DNA of 64,000 bases from Tomitella biformata AHU 1821. Its GTDB lineage: Bacteria; Actinomycetota; Actinomycetes; Mycobacteriales; Mycobacteriaceae. The translations under genes were made by a program, and so were the position numbers. The notes under the pieces were generated by a model that was not told the DNA's origin, did not search any database, and saw only the letters and a list, made by a program, of their open reading frames with translations. The DNA lies in the NCBI RefSeq assembly GCF_000524475.1, contig NZ_BAVQ01000072.1:62001-126000 (forward strand), read 5' to 3'. Below, in pieces: positions 30,967 through 39,549 of the stretch (within the stretch, counting starts at the first letter, position 1; the number at the start of each line of letters is the position of its first letter).

Positions 30967-30979
30967 TCTGAGCTGTATG

Positions 30980-31016
30980 AAAGCGCGCCCTCGGCCACTG
31001 GCCGGGGGCGCGCTTT
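30980..31016. terminator. Bidirectional terminator between exporter and amine oxidase
   Basis: AAAGCGCGCCC (30980-30990) pairs with GGGCGCGCTTT (31006-31016), and the stem continues inward with CGGCC/GGCCG around a three-base loop. A and T triplets at the two outer edges suit termination in both directions between convergent genes. Confidence 0.88.
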
Positions 31017-31024
31017 GCTTCGGG

Positions 31025-32509
31025 TCAGAGCGCGTCGAGGATCTCCTGGGCGGCCCGCTCGCCGGAGCGCACCGCGCCGTCCATGTAGCCGGTCCAGTAG
31101 TCGGCCGTCTCGGTCCCGGCCCAGTGCACCGTGCCGCATGGCTCGCGCAGCGCCCGGCCAAGGTCGGTCAGCGCGCCGGGCCGCGTGGTGGCGACGGGCC
31201 CACCGCGCGAGTACTCTTCGCCGTCCCAGCGCATGAAGCCGAAGTCGACGGGGTGGCGCGCCGCCTCGCCGAAGTAGCGCACAAAGCACTCGATCGCCTC
31301 CGCCTCGAGCTCCGCGGGGGAGGCGTTGTCGAGCCGGCGCATCTCGGACGCGGAGATGAAGCCCATCAGGATGCCGGCGCTGCCGTCCTCCGGCGAGTTG
31401 TCATAGGTGACGTCGATCGGACCCTGGTCACTGGTGGCCTGTCCGGTCAGCCCGGCCTCCCGCCAGAAGGCGGTGGGGTAGACGGCCATCACCTTGGCGA
31501 TCGAGCCCATCGCGTAATGCTGGTTGAGCTGCAGCTTATTGGCGGGCAGGGTGGGGGAGAAATCGATGGTCGGCAACATCGCCGGGGACATCGCGACGAC
31601 GCACCGGCGGGCGTTGACGGTGTGGCCGTCGGCGGTCACGGTCACGCCACCGCCGGTCTGCGCGATGGACCGGACCGGGGCGTCGAGGATGACGCGCTCG
31701 CCGAGGGACTTCGCCATCGCGATGGGGATCTGCTGGGCGCCGCCGACGAACAGCTCCTCCTGGGCGCCGTCGCGCACGTTGATGAGCCGATCGACGGTGC
31801 CGGGGTGCTGCTCGTTGCCCGCGGCGGCGATGTAGTTGAGCATGTACAGCATCGACACCTCGTGGGGCAGCACGGACAGCGTCGCGCTGCCCGCCAGGCC
31901 CAGCAGGAACTTGGCGCTGTCGGTGACCGAGTTGGCGGCGATCCACTGCGCGAAGGTCTGCGAGTCGAACTCCCTGGCTCGGGCGAACTCCCAGGGGCGG
32001 CCGACAGGGAATCCATTCGCGAGACCGTTGAGGGTCTCCTGGGCCAGTGCCACCTCCGCGATGCCGATATCGAGGGGGATGGCGCCGAGGGGGCCGTCCG
32101 CGTCGAAGGTGCTGCGCTGGCCTGCGCGGTAGTACACGTTCTGGCCGGTGTTGAAGGTCTGCAGCCGCTGGACCCCGAATTCCTGCGCCAGCGCGATCAT
32201 CCGGTCCTGCGTGGGTCCGATGAACTCTGCGCCGCCGTCGAGCACCCGGCCGCCGCGAGTCTTGATGGAGTAGACGCGGCCGCCCACCCGGTCGCGGGCC
32301 TCGAGCACCAGGACCGACTTGCCGGCGGCGGTGAGCGCGCGGGCCGCGGCCAGTCCGGACATCCCCGCCCCGATCACCACGACGTCCACATCGCGGCTGG
32401 AGCCCGAGCTCGCGAGGGCGGGCCCGGTGCCCGCCGCGGCAACAGCGAGCCCGCCGGCGGCGGCTGCGGCGCCGAAGAGTGCTTGCCTTCTGCTGATTCT
32501 TGCGGACAT
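31025..32509 (-). CDS. Flavin-dependent amine oxidase, Tat-exported
   Basis: A 494-residue FAD amine oxidase. The N-terminus SRRQALFGAAAAAGG is a twin-arginine signal, with probable cleavage near ALA-SSG (about 33), so the folded flavoprotein should act outside the membrane. The Rossmann motif VVIGAGMSGLAAARAL is followed by EARDRVGGRVYS. The C-terminus has VHWAGTETADYWTGYMDGAV, which closes the FAD site in monoamine oxidases. The substrate amine cannot be read from sequence. It is transcribed alone. Confidence 0.88.
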   Translation of the reverse strand: MSARISRRQALFGAAAAAGGLAVAAAGTGPALASSGSSRDVDVVVIGAGMSGLAAARALTAAGKSVLVLEARDRVGGRVYSIKTRGGRVLDGGAEFIGPTQDRMIALAQEFGVQRLQTFNTGQNVYYRAGQRSTFDADGPLGAIPLDIGIAEVALAQETLNGLANGFPVGRPWEFARAREFDSQTFAQWIAANSVTDSAKFLLGLAGSATLSVLPHEVSMLYMLNYIAAAGNEQHPGTVDRLINVRDGAQEELFVGGAQQIPIAMAKSLGERVILDAPVRSIAQTGGGVTVTADGHTVNARRCVVAMSPAMLPTIDFSPTLPANKLQLNQHYAMGSIAKVMAVYPTAFWREAGLTGQATSDQGPIDVTYDNSPEDGSAGILMGFISASEMRRLDNASPAELEAEAIECFVRYFGEAARHPVDFGFMRWDGEEYSRGGPVATTRPGALTDLGRALREPCGTVHWAGTETADYWTGYMDGAVRSGERAAQEILDAL

Positions 32510-32600
32510 TCGCTTGTTCCCCGAACTATTGAGTGAGCCTCTTCCAATGTGGACATTAGTTCAGGTTTGGCGGTTGGAGAGCGCAATGGCCCAAAATTGG

Positions 32601-32606
32601 TACAGT
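32601..32606 (+). promoter_or_regulatory. Candidate -10 for the leaderless lipoprotein pair
   Basis: TACAGT (32601-32606) ends eight bases before GTG 32615. No -35 with normal spacing was found; TTGGAG at 32574-32579 is 21 bases away. Confidence 0.4.
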
Positions 32607-32614
32607 TTCCGGCC

Positions 32615-33166
32615 GTGGGACTTATGCGGGTGGGCGTCGGCCGGGGCGGGTTCGGCGCTGTGCTGTGCGGGCTCGTCGTCGCCCCCGTGCTGCTCGCGGG
32701 CTGCGGTTCCGGCGCGGGGCCGGGCCCTGCCGCGGCACCGGCTGCGGACGCGCCGATGGTCGCCGAGCCGGGCCCCTTCCTGCAGATGTGCGGCGGGGTG
32801 AGCGACGAGGAGTTCCTGCGGCTCACCACGCTCCCGGCCGGGATGAGTTCCTTCCATAACCTGGTTGGCTGCTCGTGGGACGACATGGCGGGCGGCGGGC
32901 ATGGCAGCCTCTCCTGGTATCGGGGCAGCCCCATCGAGCGGGAGCACACCATCGTGGACACCACTGGCCGGGTGGTGCAGGCGATCTCGATCGCCGGCCA
33001 TGACGGCTACGAGGGGCGGACCTCGGACGGGACGCTCTGCGAGGTCGGGATCAGCCTCGGGGACGACTTCTATGTCTGGTCCCTCGTCCTCCCGCCAGCA
33101 CTGGGCGTCGACACGTGCGGGGTGGCGCGGCAGTTGGCGACAATGACCTTGGAGCGGGCCCAATGA
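32615..33166 (+). CDS. DUF3558-like lipoprotein, first of a pair
   Basis: A 183-residue predicted lipoprotein: hydrophobic signal, lipobox LLAGC with Cys at 30, a Gly/Pro/Ala-rich linker, then a compact domain with paired cysteines (QMCGGV, LVGCSWDD, TLCEVGI, DTCGVA). The pattern of a first Cys, then GCxW, is that of DUF3558 lipoproteins, which are common in Mycobacteriales and of unknown function. The start is GTG 32615, judged leaderless. Its stop overlaps the start of the next lipoprotein gene. Confidence 0.75.
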   Translation: MGLMRVGVGRGGFGAVLCGLVVAPVLLAGCGSGAGPGPAAAPAADAPMVAEPGPFLQMCGGVSDEEFLRLTTLPAGMSSFHNLVGCSWDDMAGGGHGSLSWYRGSPIEREHTIVDTTGRVVQAISIAGHDGYEGRTSDGTLCEVGISLGDDFYVWSLVLPPALGVDTCGVARQLATMTLERAQ

Positions 33167-33690
33167 CGACTCGAGGAAGTCTCGGCGCCGGCTCCGCTGC
33201 GCTGGCGCTCGCCATGCTGCCCCTGGTGGCCGGCTGTGTCAGCGCGTCGCCGACCCCGGACGTCAACGAGACCGCCGGGCCGGCCCACCCCAGGGACTTC
33301 GCGAAGCTGCTGCGGGAATGCCAAGTGGTGGAGCCGCTGGAGCTCGCGGACATCACCGGGGTGCCGGATCTGGCCTCGACCTTCTCGGGCGCGATCTGCC
33401 GCTGGAACAGCACGGACGGCTCCGCGATGGTGACGCTCAACTGGTTCGAGCACGGCTCTATGCGCGTGGAGAAGGACACCGCGGAGCGGCTCGGCTACGA
33501 GGTGGAGAACGAGAAGCTCGGCGGGTCCGTTGTCTACGTGGAACGCGACCCCAACGACCAGTCTTCCTGTGGGGTCACCGCGCGGGCCTCCGACCAGGGG
33601 ATTATTGGCTGGTGGGTGCAGGGGTCGGTGGCCGATCCCTGCCAGGCGGCGCTGGATCTCGCGGCCTTGAGCCTGAATCGGGCGTTCTGA
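33163..33690 (+). CDS. DUF3558-like lipoprotein, second of a pair
   Basis: A 175-residue predicted lipoprotein with lipobox LVAGC (Cys 25). The mature domain repeats the Cys layout of its neighbour: LLRECQVV, AICRWNS, QSSCGVTA, DPCQAA. The two genes overlap by ATGA and probably arose by duplication, though sequence identity is low. Both products would be held on the outer face of the plasma membrane. Function unknown. Confidence 0.75.
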   Translation: MTTRGSLGAGSAALALAMLPLVAGCVSASPTPDVNETAGPAHPRDFAKLLRECQVVEPLELADITGVPDLASTFSGAICRWNSTDGSAMVTLNWFEHGSMRVEKDTAERLGYEVENEKLGGSVVYVERDPNDQSSCGVTARASDQGIIGWWVQGSVADPCQAALDLAALSLNRAF

Positions 33691-33736
33691 CCAGCCCGCT
33701 GGCTGGGCGGTAAGTCGCTCAGACTTTAATGGGGCT

Positions 33737-34645
33737 GTGACTTCCGACGCACGACAAGCCCCGCTGTTTGATCCCGTGAACGCTGCGATGGGTGTGCATC
33801 TGCGAGAACGGGGCGAGAACGGCCTGGTCTACGAGCAGGAGTTGGGCAAGCGATTCCACGATCACCGCGGCCAGTCGACGCTCGGCTCCGTGGGTGTGCT
33901 GCTGGACACGGCCGTCGCGGGGACGATCTACGCGAGCCTGCCCTCCGGCCAGCGCTCCGTGGCCGCATCCCTGACGGTCTCGTCCGCGAAAGCGCTGCCC
34001 GCCGCCGGCATCGTCACCGCCTTCGGGCGCAGCGAGCACGTTGATGTCGCCGCCGGCACCGGCCTGGCGTCGGGCTCCCTGCGCGACGCGGACGGCGACG
34101 TGTGCGCCATCATCAGCGCCCGCGGGGTCGTGGTGGACCGCAAGTTCGACCACAGCGGCGTCGAGGGCGAACCTCGACTGCCGTCCGCGGGTGTGGCCGT
34201 CGCGGATACCGACGCGGAGTTGAGCCAACGGCTGGGCCTGGACGTGGTGCAGGGCATGGCGCTGGGCGAGATCCCGCGCGGCGCGATGGCGGATCTGCTC
34301 GAGCTGGAACTCCGAATCGTCGAGACCGGCGCCGTCACCGCGGTGCTGACCCCGCAGGAGTGGATGGCCAATAGCATGGGCACTCTGCAGGGCGGCATCT
34401 TGCTTGCCGTCGCCGACCAGATCTGCGGGCTCGCCGCGGAGACCGCCACCGACCCGGGTGAGCGCTACCGCGTGCTGGACCTGCGCACCGACTTCGTGCG
34501 GTCCCCGGACGTGACGGGCCCGGACATCCGCCTGGAGGCGAATGTGGTGCGGGTGGGGCGGCGCATCGAGCTGGTCGAGGCGCGGATCGCGACCTCCGGC
34601 GGCAAGCTGCTGACCCGTGCGTCCGCGAGCGTCCAGCGGTTCTGA
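33737..34645 (+). CDS. Tandem hot-dog thioesterase family (PaaI-like) protein
   Basis: A 302-residue protein with two hot-dog units. The N-terminal half carries HDHRGQSTLGSVGVLLDTAV; the C-terminal half carries EWMANSMGTLQGGILLAVAD, the PaaI-type acyl-CoA thioesterase motif with the usual Asn and Gly-Gly. It probably hydrolyses an acyl-CoA; the substrate is unknown. GTG 33737 lies six bases after TTTAAT (33725-33730), so transcription may be leaderless. Confidence 0.78.
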   Translation: MTSDARQAPLFDPVNAAMGVHLRERGENGLVYEQELGKRFHDHRGQSTLGSVGVLLDTAVAGTIYASLPSGQRSVAASLTVSSAKALPAAGIVTAFGRSEHVDVAAGTGLASGSLRDADGDVCAIISARGVVVDRKFDHSGVEGEPRLPSAGVAVADTDAELSQRLGLDVVQGMALGEIPRGAMADLLELELRIVETGAVTAVLTPQEWMANSMGTLQGGILLAVADQICGLAAETATDPGERYRVLDLRTDFVRSPDVTGPDIRLEANVVRVGRRIELVEARIATSGGKLLTRASASVQRF

Positions 34646-34680
34646 CCACCCCTGTGTCGAGTGCCACATTCTGGACGATG

Positions 34681-34699
34681 CCAGCTAAGGCTAACCTGG
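34681..34699. promoter_or_regulatory. Candidate IdeR/DtxR iron box
   Basis: The 19 bases at 34681-34699 match the mycobacterial iron-box consensus TTAGGTTAGSCTAACCTAA at 13 of 19 positions, with the central half AGGCTAACCT intact. It lies 62 bases before the ferric-iron binding protein gene, where an iron-loaded repressor would block transcription. An 8-bp inverted repeat, GATACGGC with GCCGTATC (34702-34709, 34723-34730), follows in the leader. Confidence 0.65.
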
Positions 34700-34760
34700 C
34701 AGATACGGCCGCTCGCCGAGCTGCCGTATCCCAGACCATCTTCAGGCAGGACGATCGAAT

Positions 34761-35840
34761 ATGAGAGCCACCGGAGCACCCGCACCCCACACCGGACGAA
34801 CAGGCGCATGGCGCCGTCGGACCCTGGCACTCGGTGGGGCGGTGCTGGCCTCGGCGCTGGTGCTCGCGGGTTGTGGCAGTTCCGACTCAAGCTCCGACTC
34901 AAGCTCCGGCGCGGGCGAGATCACCGTCTATAACGCGCAGCATGACTCGCTGACGCAGGCCTGGGCGGACGAGTTCACCGCGGAGACCGGTGTCAAGGTC
35001 AACCTGCGCAACGGTGGCGACAGCGAGATGGCCGCCCAGCTTGTCGCGGAGGGCTCTAAGTCCCCGGCCGACGTCTTCCTCACCGAGAACTCCCCGGCCA
35101 TGGCGCAGGTGGAGACCGCGGGCCTGTTCGCCGACGTGGACCCGGCGACCATCGCCCAGGTCCCCGAGCAGTTCCGCCCGTCGACCGGAAAGTGGACCGG
35201 TATCGCCGCCCGCAGCACCGTCTTCGCCTACAACAAGGACAAGCTCGTCGAGGACCAGCTGCCGGTCTCGATCATGGACCTGCAGGACCCGTCGTGGCAG
35301 GGCCGCTGGGGGGCGTCGCCGTCGGGCGCGGACTTCCAGGCGATCGTCAGCGCCATGCTCGAGCTCAAGGGGGCCGACGCCACGAAGACCTGGCTCGAGG
35401 GGATGAAGGCCAACGCCAAGACCTACCAGGGCAACAGTGCCGTGATGAAGGGCGTCAACGCCGGCGAGATCGACGGCGGCGTCATTTACCACTACTACTG
35501 GTTCGGCGATCAGGCCAAGACCGGCGAGAACTCCAAGAACGTGACGCTGCACTACTTCAAAAACGAGGACCCCGGCGCATTCGTCAGCATCTCCGGCGGC
35601 GGCGTCTTGGAGTCCAGCAAGAACCAGGACCAGGCGCAGCAGTTCCTCCAGTTCATCACCGGTAAGAAGGGCCAGGAGATCCTGCAGACGGGCACCTCGT
35701 TCGAGTACCCGGTCGGCAGCGACATCGCCGCGAACCCGGCGTTGGTGCCCCTCGACCAGCTGCAGTACCCGGCCATCGACCCGGAGAAGCTCAACGGGCC
35801 CGAGGTTGTTGACCTGATGACGGCGGCGGGACTGATCTAA
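34761..35840 (+). CDS. Ferric-iron ABC transporter substrate-binding lipoprotein
   Basis: A 359-residue binding protein of the FbpA/SfuA type. After a basic N-terminus the lipobox VLAGC ends at Cys 38. The mature part opens with EITVYNAQHDSLTQAWADEF and has the iron-coordinating tyrosine patch YHYYWF (243-248). The role is inferred from this motif, from the permease and ATPase genes behind it, and from the iron box upstream. It would capture Fe3+ outside the membrane and deliver it to the permease. Confidence 0.88.
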   Translation: MRATGAPAPHTGRTGAWRRRTLALGGAVLASALVLAGCGSSDSSSDSSSGAGEITVYNAQHDSLTQAWADEFTAETGVKVNLRNGGDSEMAAQLVAEGSKSPADVFLTENSPAMAQVETAGLFADVDPATIAQVPEQFRPSTGKWTGIAARSTVFAYNKDKLVEDQLPVSIMDLQDPSWQGRWGASPSGADFQAIVSAMLELKGADATKTWLEGMKANAKTYQGNSAVMKGVNAGEIDGGVIYHYYWFGDQAKTGENSKNVTLHYFKNEDPGAFVSISGGGVLESSKNQDQAQQFLQFITGKKGQEILQTGTSFEYPVGSDIAANPALVPLDQLQYPAIDPEKLNGPEVVDLMTAAGLI

Positions 35841-35877
35841 TTCGTACCGTCATTCCGGGACGCCTCGCGCGCCCAAC

Positions 35878-35916
35878 CCCCGCGGCTGCCGAGCCAGTGC
35901 TCAGGCAGCCGCGGGG
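35878..35916 (+). other. Hairpin spanning the permease start codon
   Basis: CCCCGCGGCTGCC (35878-35890) pairs perfectly with GGCAGCCGCGGGG (35904-35916), with an inner GAGC/GCTC stem. The candidate GTG start of the permease (35897) lies in the loop. It could lower permease synthesis relative to the binding protein by partial termination, mRNA protection or hiding the start. Confidence 0.75.
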
Positions 35917-37438
35917 TTCCCGGCCGCGTCGTCCGCCCGCGTTGGTGGTGGTGGTCGTCGCGCTGCTCACCGCAGCGGCCTTCGTCCCGCTGGGCTTCGT
36001 GGTGTACTCCAGCTACCAGGCCGGCTGGGACAATATCCGCGCGCTGGTCTTCCGTGCCCGCGTCGGCGAGCTGCTGACGAACACCGGGCTGCTGGTGCTC
36101 GTGACGGTCCCGCTGTGCGTCGCGCTCGGCGTGGCCGTCGCTTGGCTCGTGGAGCGGACCACGGTGTTCGGCTCTAGGCTGTGGGCGCCGGCGCTGGCCG
36201 CCCCGCTCGCCGTGCCCGCGTTCGTCAACAGCTACGCGTGGGTGACGGTGTTCCCCTCGCTGCACGGACTCTGGGCCGGCGTCTTGATCACCACCCTGTC
36301 CTACTTTCCGCTGGTCTACCTCCCTGTGCTCGCCGCGCTCCGCCGGCTCGATGCGCAGGTCGAGGAGTCCGCGACGGCGCTCGGCTGCGGCCGGCTGACC
36401 GTGTTCTTCCGCGTGGTGCTGCCCCAACTGCGCCTCGCGATCCTCGGCGGCGGGCTGCTGGTGACGCTGCACCTGCTCTCCGAGTACGGCGCGTTCTCGA
36501 TGATCCGCTTCGACACGTTCACCACTGCGATCTTCGGGCAGTTCAAGTCCACCTTCAACGGCATGGCCGGCAACATGCTGGCGGGGGTGCTGGTGCTGTG
36601 CTGCCTGCTGGTGCTGCTGATCGAGGGCGGCGCGCGCGGCAAGTCCCGCTATGCCCGCATCGGCTCCGGCACGGCGCAGACGGCCACCCCGCTGCGACTA
36701 GGCACGCTGCAGCTGCCGGCGCAGGCCGTGCTCGCCGTGGTGCTCGGCGCGGCGTTGGGCGTGCCGCTGGTGGTCATCGGCCGCTGGCTCGCGAGCGGCG
36801 GCGCCGCGGTGTGGCAGAGCTCGACTCTCGTCGAGGCGCTGGGCCAGACCCTGATGTACGGCGCGGTCGGCGCGGTGGTGACGACGGTGCTCGCGTTCCC
36901 GATCGCGTGGATTGCGGTGCGGTACCCGGGCCGGTTCTCGAAGTTCGTGGAGGGCTCCAATTATGTGACGAGCGCGCTGCCGGGCATTGTGGTGGCATTG
37001 GCGCTGATCACGGTGTTCATCCAGACGGACTGGTACCAAACTGTATTTGTCGTGTTCGCCGCGTACCTGTTGATGTTCATCCCCCGCGCGCTGGTTAGCG
37101 TGCGCGCGGGCCTTGCCCAGGTGCCGGTCGACCTCGAGGAGGCCGCGCAGGCGCTCGGCAAGAGCCCCGCCTGGGCATTCCTGAAGGTGACGCTGCGGCT
37201 GACGGCGCCGGCGGCCGCGTCGGGCATGGCCCTGGTGTTCATCGCCATCGTCACTGAGCTGACGGCGACGCTCATGCTCTCGCCCACCGGCACCTCGACG
37301 CTAGCCACGCAGTTCTGGTCGCTCAGCGGTGAGCTGGACTACGCGGGCGCGGCGCCGTTCGCGCTGATCATGGTGGCCGTGTCGCTGCCGGTGACCTACA
37401 TTCTGTTCCGACAATCTCAGAAAGCGGCCGGGGTATGA
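35897..37438 (+). CDS. Ferric-iron ABC transporter permease
   Basis: A 513-residue double-length permease of the FbpB/SfuB type with about 12 helices. Two ATPase-contact (EAA) loops are visible: EESATALGCGRLTVFFRVVLP in the first half and EEAAQALGKSPAWAFLKVTLR in the second. It would form the membrane channel with both halves fused. GTG 35897 gives an Arg-rich N-terminus before helix 1; TTG 35942 is an alternative outside the hairpin. Its stop overlaps the ATPase gene. Confidence 0.88.
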   Translation: MLRQPRGSRPRRPPALVVVVVALLTAAAFVPLGFVVYSSYQAGWDNIRALVFRARVGELLTNTGLLVLVTVPLCVALGVAVAWLVERTTVFGSRLWAPALAAPLAVPAFVNSYAWVTVFPSLHGLWAGVLITTLSYFPLVYLPVLAALRRLDAQVEESATALGCGRLTVFFRVVLPQLRLAILGGGLLVTLHLLSEYGAFSMIRFDTFTTAIFGQFKSTFNGMAGNMLAGVLVLCCLLVLLIEGGARGKSRYARIGSGTAQTATPLRLGTLQLPAQAVLAVVLGAALGVPLVVIGRWLASGGAAVWQSSTLVEALGQTLMYGAVGAVVTTVLAFPIAWIAVRYPGRFSKFVEGSNYVTSALPGIVVALALITVFIQTDWYQTVFVVFAAYLLMFIPRALVSVRAGLAQVPVDLEEAAQALGKSPAWAFLKVTLRLTAPAAASGMALVFIAIVTELTATLMLSPTGTSTLATQFWSLSGELDYAGAAPFALIMVAVSLPVTYILFRQSQKAAGV

Positions 37439-38469
37439 GCGGGCTCGATATCGAGGCAGTGCGAAAGTCCTTCAGCGCGACGGAGGTCCTGCGCGGAATC
37501 GACCTGACCGTGCAGGCCGGGAGCACGACGGCGATTGTGGGCGCATCGGGCTGCGGTAAGACCACGCTGCTGCGCATCATCGCTGGCTTCGAGACGCCCG
37601 ACGCGGGATCGATCGCCCTCGACGGGCGCACCCTCGCGCAGGGCCGTCAAGTGGTGCCCGCGCATAAGCGGGGGATCGGCTACGTCGCCCAGGACGGCGC
37701 GCTATTCCCGCACCTGAGCGTCCGCGAGAACATCATGTTCGGCCTGCCTTGGCGTCGGCGCCGCTCCCACCGCGGGGTCGCCGAACTGCTGGCGATGGTC
37801 TCGCTTGAGGAGAACTTCGCGGACCGCCGGCCCGAGGAGCTCTCCGGCGGCCAGCAGCAGCGGGTCGCCCTCGCGCGAGCACTGGCGCTGGAGCCCAAGC
37901 TGATGCTGCTCGACGAGCCGTTCTCCGCGCTCGACGCTGGACTGCGCGCCGCGATGCGTAAATCCGTGCGGGACACCCTCGCCGCATCCGGAGTCACCAC
38001 GGTGCTGGTCACGCACGACCAGGAGGAGGCTATGTCCTTCGCCGACCAAGTCGCGGTGATGCGCACGGGCGTGCTCACCCAGGTGGGGCCACCGCAGGAG
38101 GTGTACGCGCATCCTGTGGACCGGTTCACTGCGGAGTTCTTGGGCGACGTCGTGATGCTGCCCGCGACCGTCACTGGCACGGGCGTCGCGGACTGCGTGC
38201 TGGGTGTGGTGCCGGTGCCGCAGGGGACGCCCATGGGCACCGCGCAGATCATGCTGCGGCCCGAGCAGATCGTGGCCACCTCTGCGTCGGTTGGCGGTGT
38301 CGCAGTGGTGCTCGAGCGGGAGTTCCTGGGCCACGACTCGCTGCTGCGACTGCGGCTGAATACCAGCTCGGTGGGGGACTTTTCCGTGCGGCAGATGAGC
38401 GTGATCGCACCGGCCGTCGGCACCTCGGTGAGTCTGCGCGTGCTCGGCGAGGCCGTGGTGCTGGCGTAG
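37435..38469 (+). CDS. Ferric-iron ABC transporter ATPase
   Basis: A 344-residue FbpC-type ATPase. Walker A is GASGCGKTT, the signature is LSGGQQQRVALARAL, Walker B is LMLLDEP and the switch is VLVTHD. The C-terminal regulatory TOBE-like region (about 240-344) is present. It overlaps the permease by ATGA and completes the importer. The gene ends 11 bases before a long palindrome. Confidence 0.9.
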   Translation: MSGLDIEAVRKSFSATEVLRGIDLTVQAGSTTAIVGASGCGKTTLLRIIAGFETPDAGSIALDGRTLAQGRQVVPAHKRGIGYVAQDGALFPHLSVRENIMFGLPWRRRRSHRGVAELLAMVSLEENFADRRPEELSGGQQQRVALARALALEPKLMLLDEPFSALDAGLRAAMRKSVRDTLAASGVTTVLVTHDQEEAMSFADQVAVMRTGVLTQVGPPQEVYAHPVDRFTAEFLGDVVMLPATVTGTGVADCVLGVVPVPQGTPMGTAQIMLRPEQIVATSASVGGVAVVLEREFLGHDSLLRLRLNTSSVGDFSVRQMSVIAPAVGTSVSLRVLGEAVVLA

Positions 38470-38480
38470 CCTCATCGAGG

Positions 38481-38542
38481 CCGCGAGTGCGCAGGTAATC
38501 GGAAGAATTCGCCATTTCCTCCGATTACCTGCGCACTCGCGG
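38481..38542. repeat. Long palindromic element, copy 1
   Basis: A perfect 23-bp inverted repeat (38481-38503 with 38520-38542) flanks a 16-base loop. Its core, TGCGCAGGTAATCGGA, recurs near 39490. The element lies between the ATPase gene and a convergent DUF559-family pseudogene, so it could also act as a terminator, although no T-run is present. Confidence 0.88.
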
Positions 38543-38547
38543 GATGG

Positions 38548-39413
38548 CTAGATCGGGCAGCCCGCCGCGCGCAGTTTCGCCCGCACGCGGGCGACGATCA
38601 GCTGCCGTTCGCCGCGGAGCATCTTGGCGTTGACCCGCACCACCCGCCACCCCAGCTCCGCGAGCTCTTCATAGCGGCAGATGTCCTTGGTCCGCTGGCG
38701 CTCGTCTAGCCAATGGTGCACGCCGTCGTACTCCACTGCCGTGCGCCATTCCTCCCAGCCGAGATCGCAGGTGGCGACCACATGGTCCCAGCCGTTGCGC
38801 ACTTTGACCTGGGTCTGCGGTCGTGGGAGTCCGGCCCGGATGAGGACAGCCGCGTGCGCGTCTCAGGCGGGGACTGCGCCCCGGCGTCGAGGAGCCGGAT
38901 GATATTCCGTAGGCGCTTGTTGCCACGGGTCCGTGGATGATCGGCAATGACCTGGAGGATCTGGTCCGGCGAGAGTCCGGTGGCGGCGCAGAGCGCGTCG
39001 AGCACCTCGACGGCGTGGTCATGGTTCAGCCATCGGCCCAGGTCGAAGGCCGTGCGCGCGGGGCTGGTGATGCGCATGCCAGCGCGGATTACCGTCTCGC
39101 CGGGCAGGAGCGTGTCCGCGTGGACGGTGATGCCGGGGACGGATCGGCGGCTGCCCGAGCGGATCAGTTCGGCGGGGGCGTGATCGTCGATCCACTTTGA
39201 GCCCAACACTGCGGCGGCGGAGAACCCGGCGAGCACCCCGTCGGGGCCGCCCCAGGTAGAGGCGGCCTGGGCGCGGATCAGCGGGGAGAGGTCGGTGCCA
39301 CGGCTGATGTAGACATCGCGGTGCAGCCGCCGGTGCAGGGTGAGTTGGTGTTTGGTCAAGAGCCCTTGTTGGACGGCGTCGGACCCCAAGAACGGACTGT
39401 CGAGTTCCCCCAT
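38548..39413 (-). pseudogene. Frameshifted DUF559 (endonuclease-like) family gene
   Basis: Two minus-strand frames together make one DUF559-family protein of about 285 residues, a type abundant in mycobacteria. The first (39413 down to about 38850) begins with MGELDSPFLGSDAVQQGLLT and runs to LLDAGAQSPPETRTRL. The second carries LIRAGLPRPQTQVKVRNGW, then DLGWEEWRTAVEYDGVHHW and ELGWRVVRVNA to the end at 38548. The second half holds the restriction-endonuclease-like core (E, then VEYDG). The frames join only if one base is added near 38850, so a one-base deletion after CTGTCC is likely. Real mutation and sequencing error cannot be told apart here. Confidence 0.8.
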
Positions 39414-39482
39414 GGGCCAAGCCTGGCCGATTTGCCGGCGAAATTGGGGGCCGAATCAAGATCTGTGGATAACTCGGCCCAG

Positions 39483-39536
39483 GCGTGCGCAGTTAGTCGG
39501 AAGAATCCGCAGATTTCTCCGATTACCTGCGCACGC
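39483..39536. repeat. Long palindromic element, copy 2
   Basis: A 19-bp inverted repeat (39483-39501 with 39518-39536) with two imperfect positions and again a 16-base loop. Its right arm, TCCGATTACCTGCGCAC, is identical to copy 1. Both copies have the same orientation, and the loop starts with AGAAT in both. It lies 14 bases beyond the end of the tetR gene. Confidence 0.85.
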
Positions 39537-39549
39537 GCGGCGTGGAGTT

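Noticed and set aside
38481-39536. CRISPR or insertion sequence suggested by the repeated palindromes
   Set aside because: Only two copies about 1 kb apart, no regular spacers, no transposase and no visible target-site duplication.
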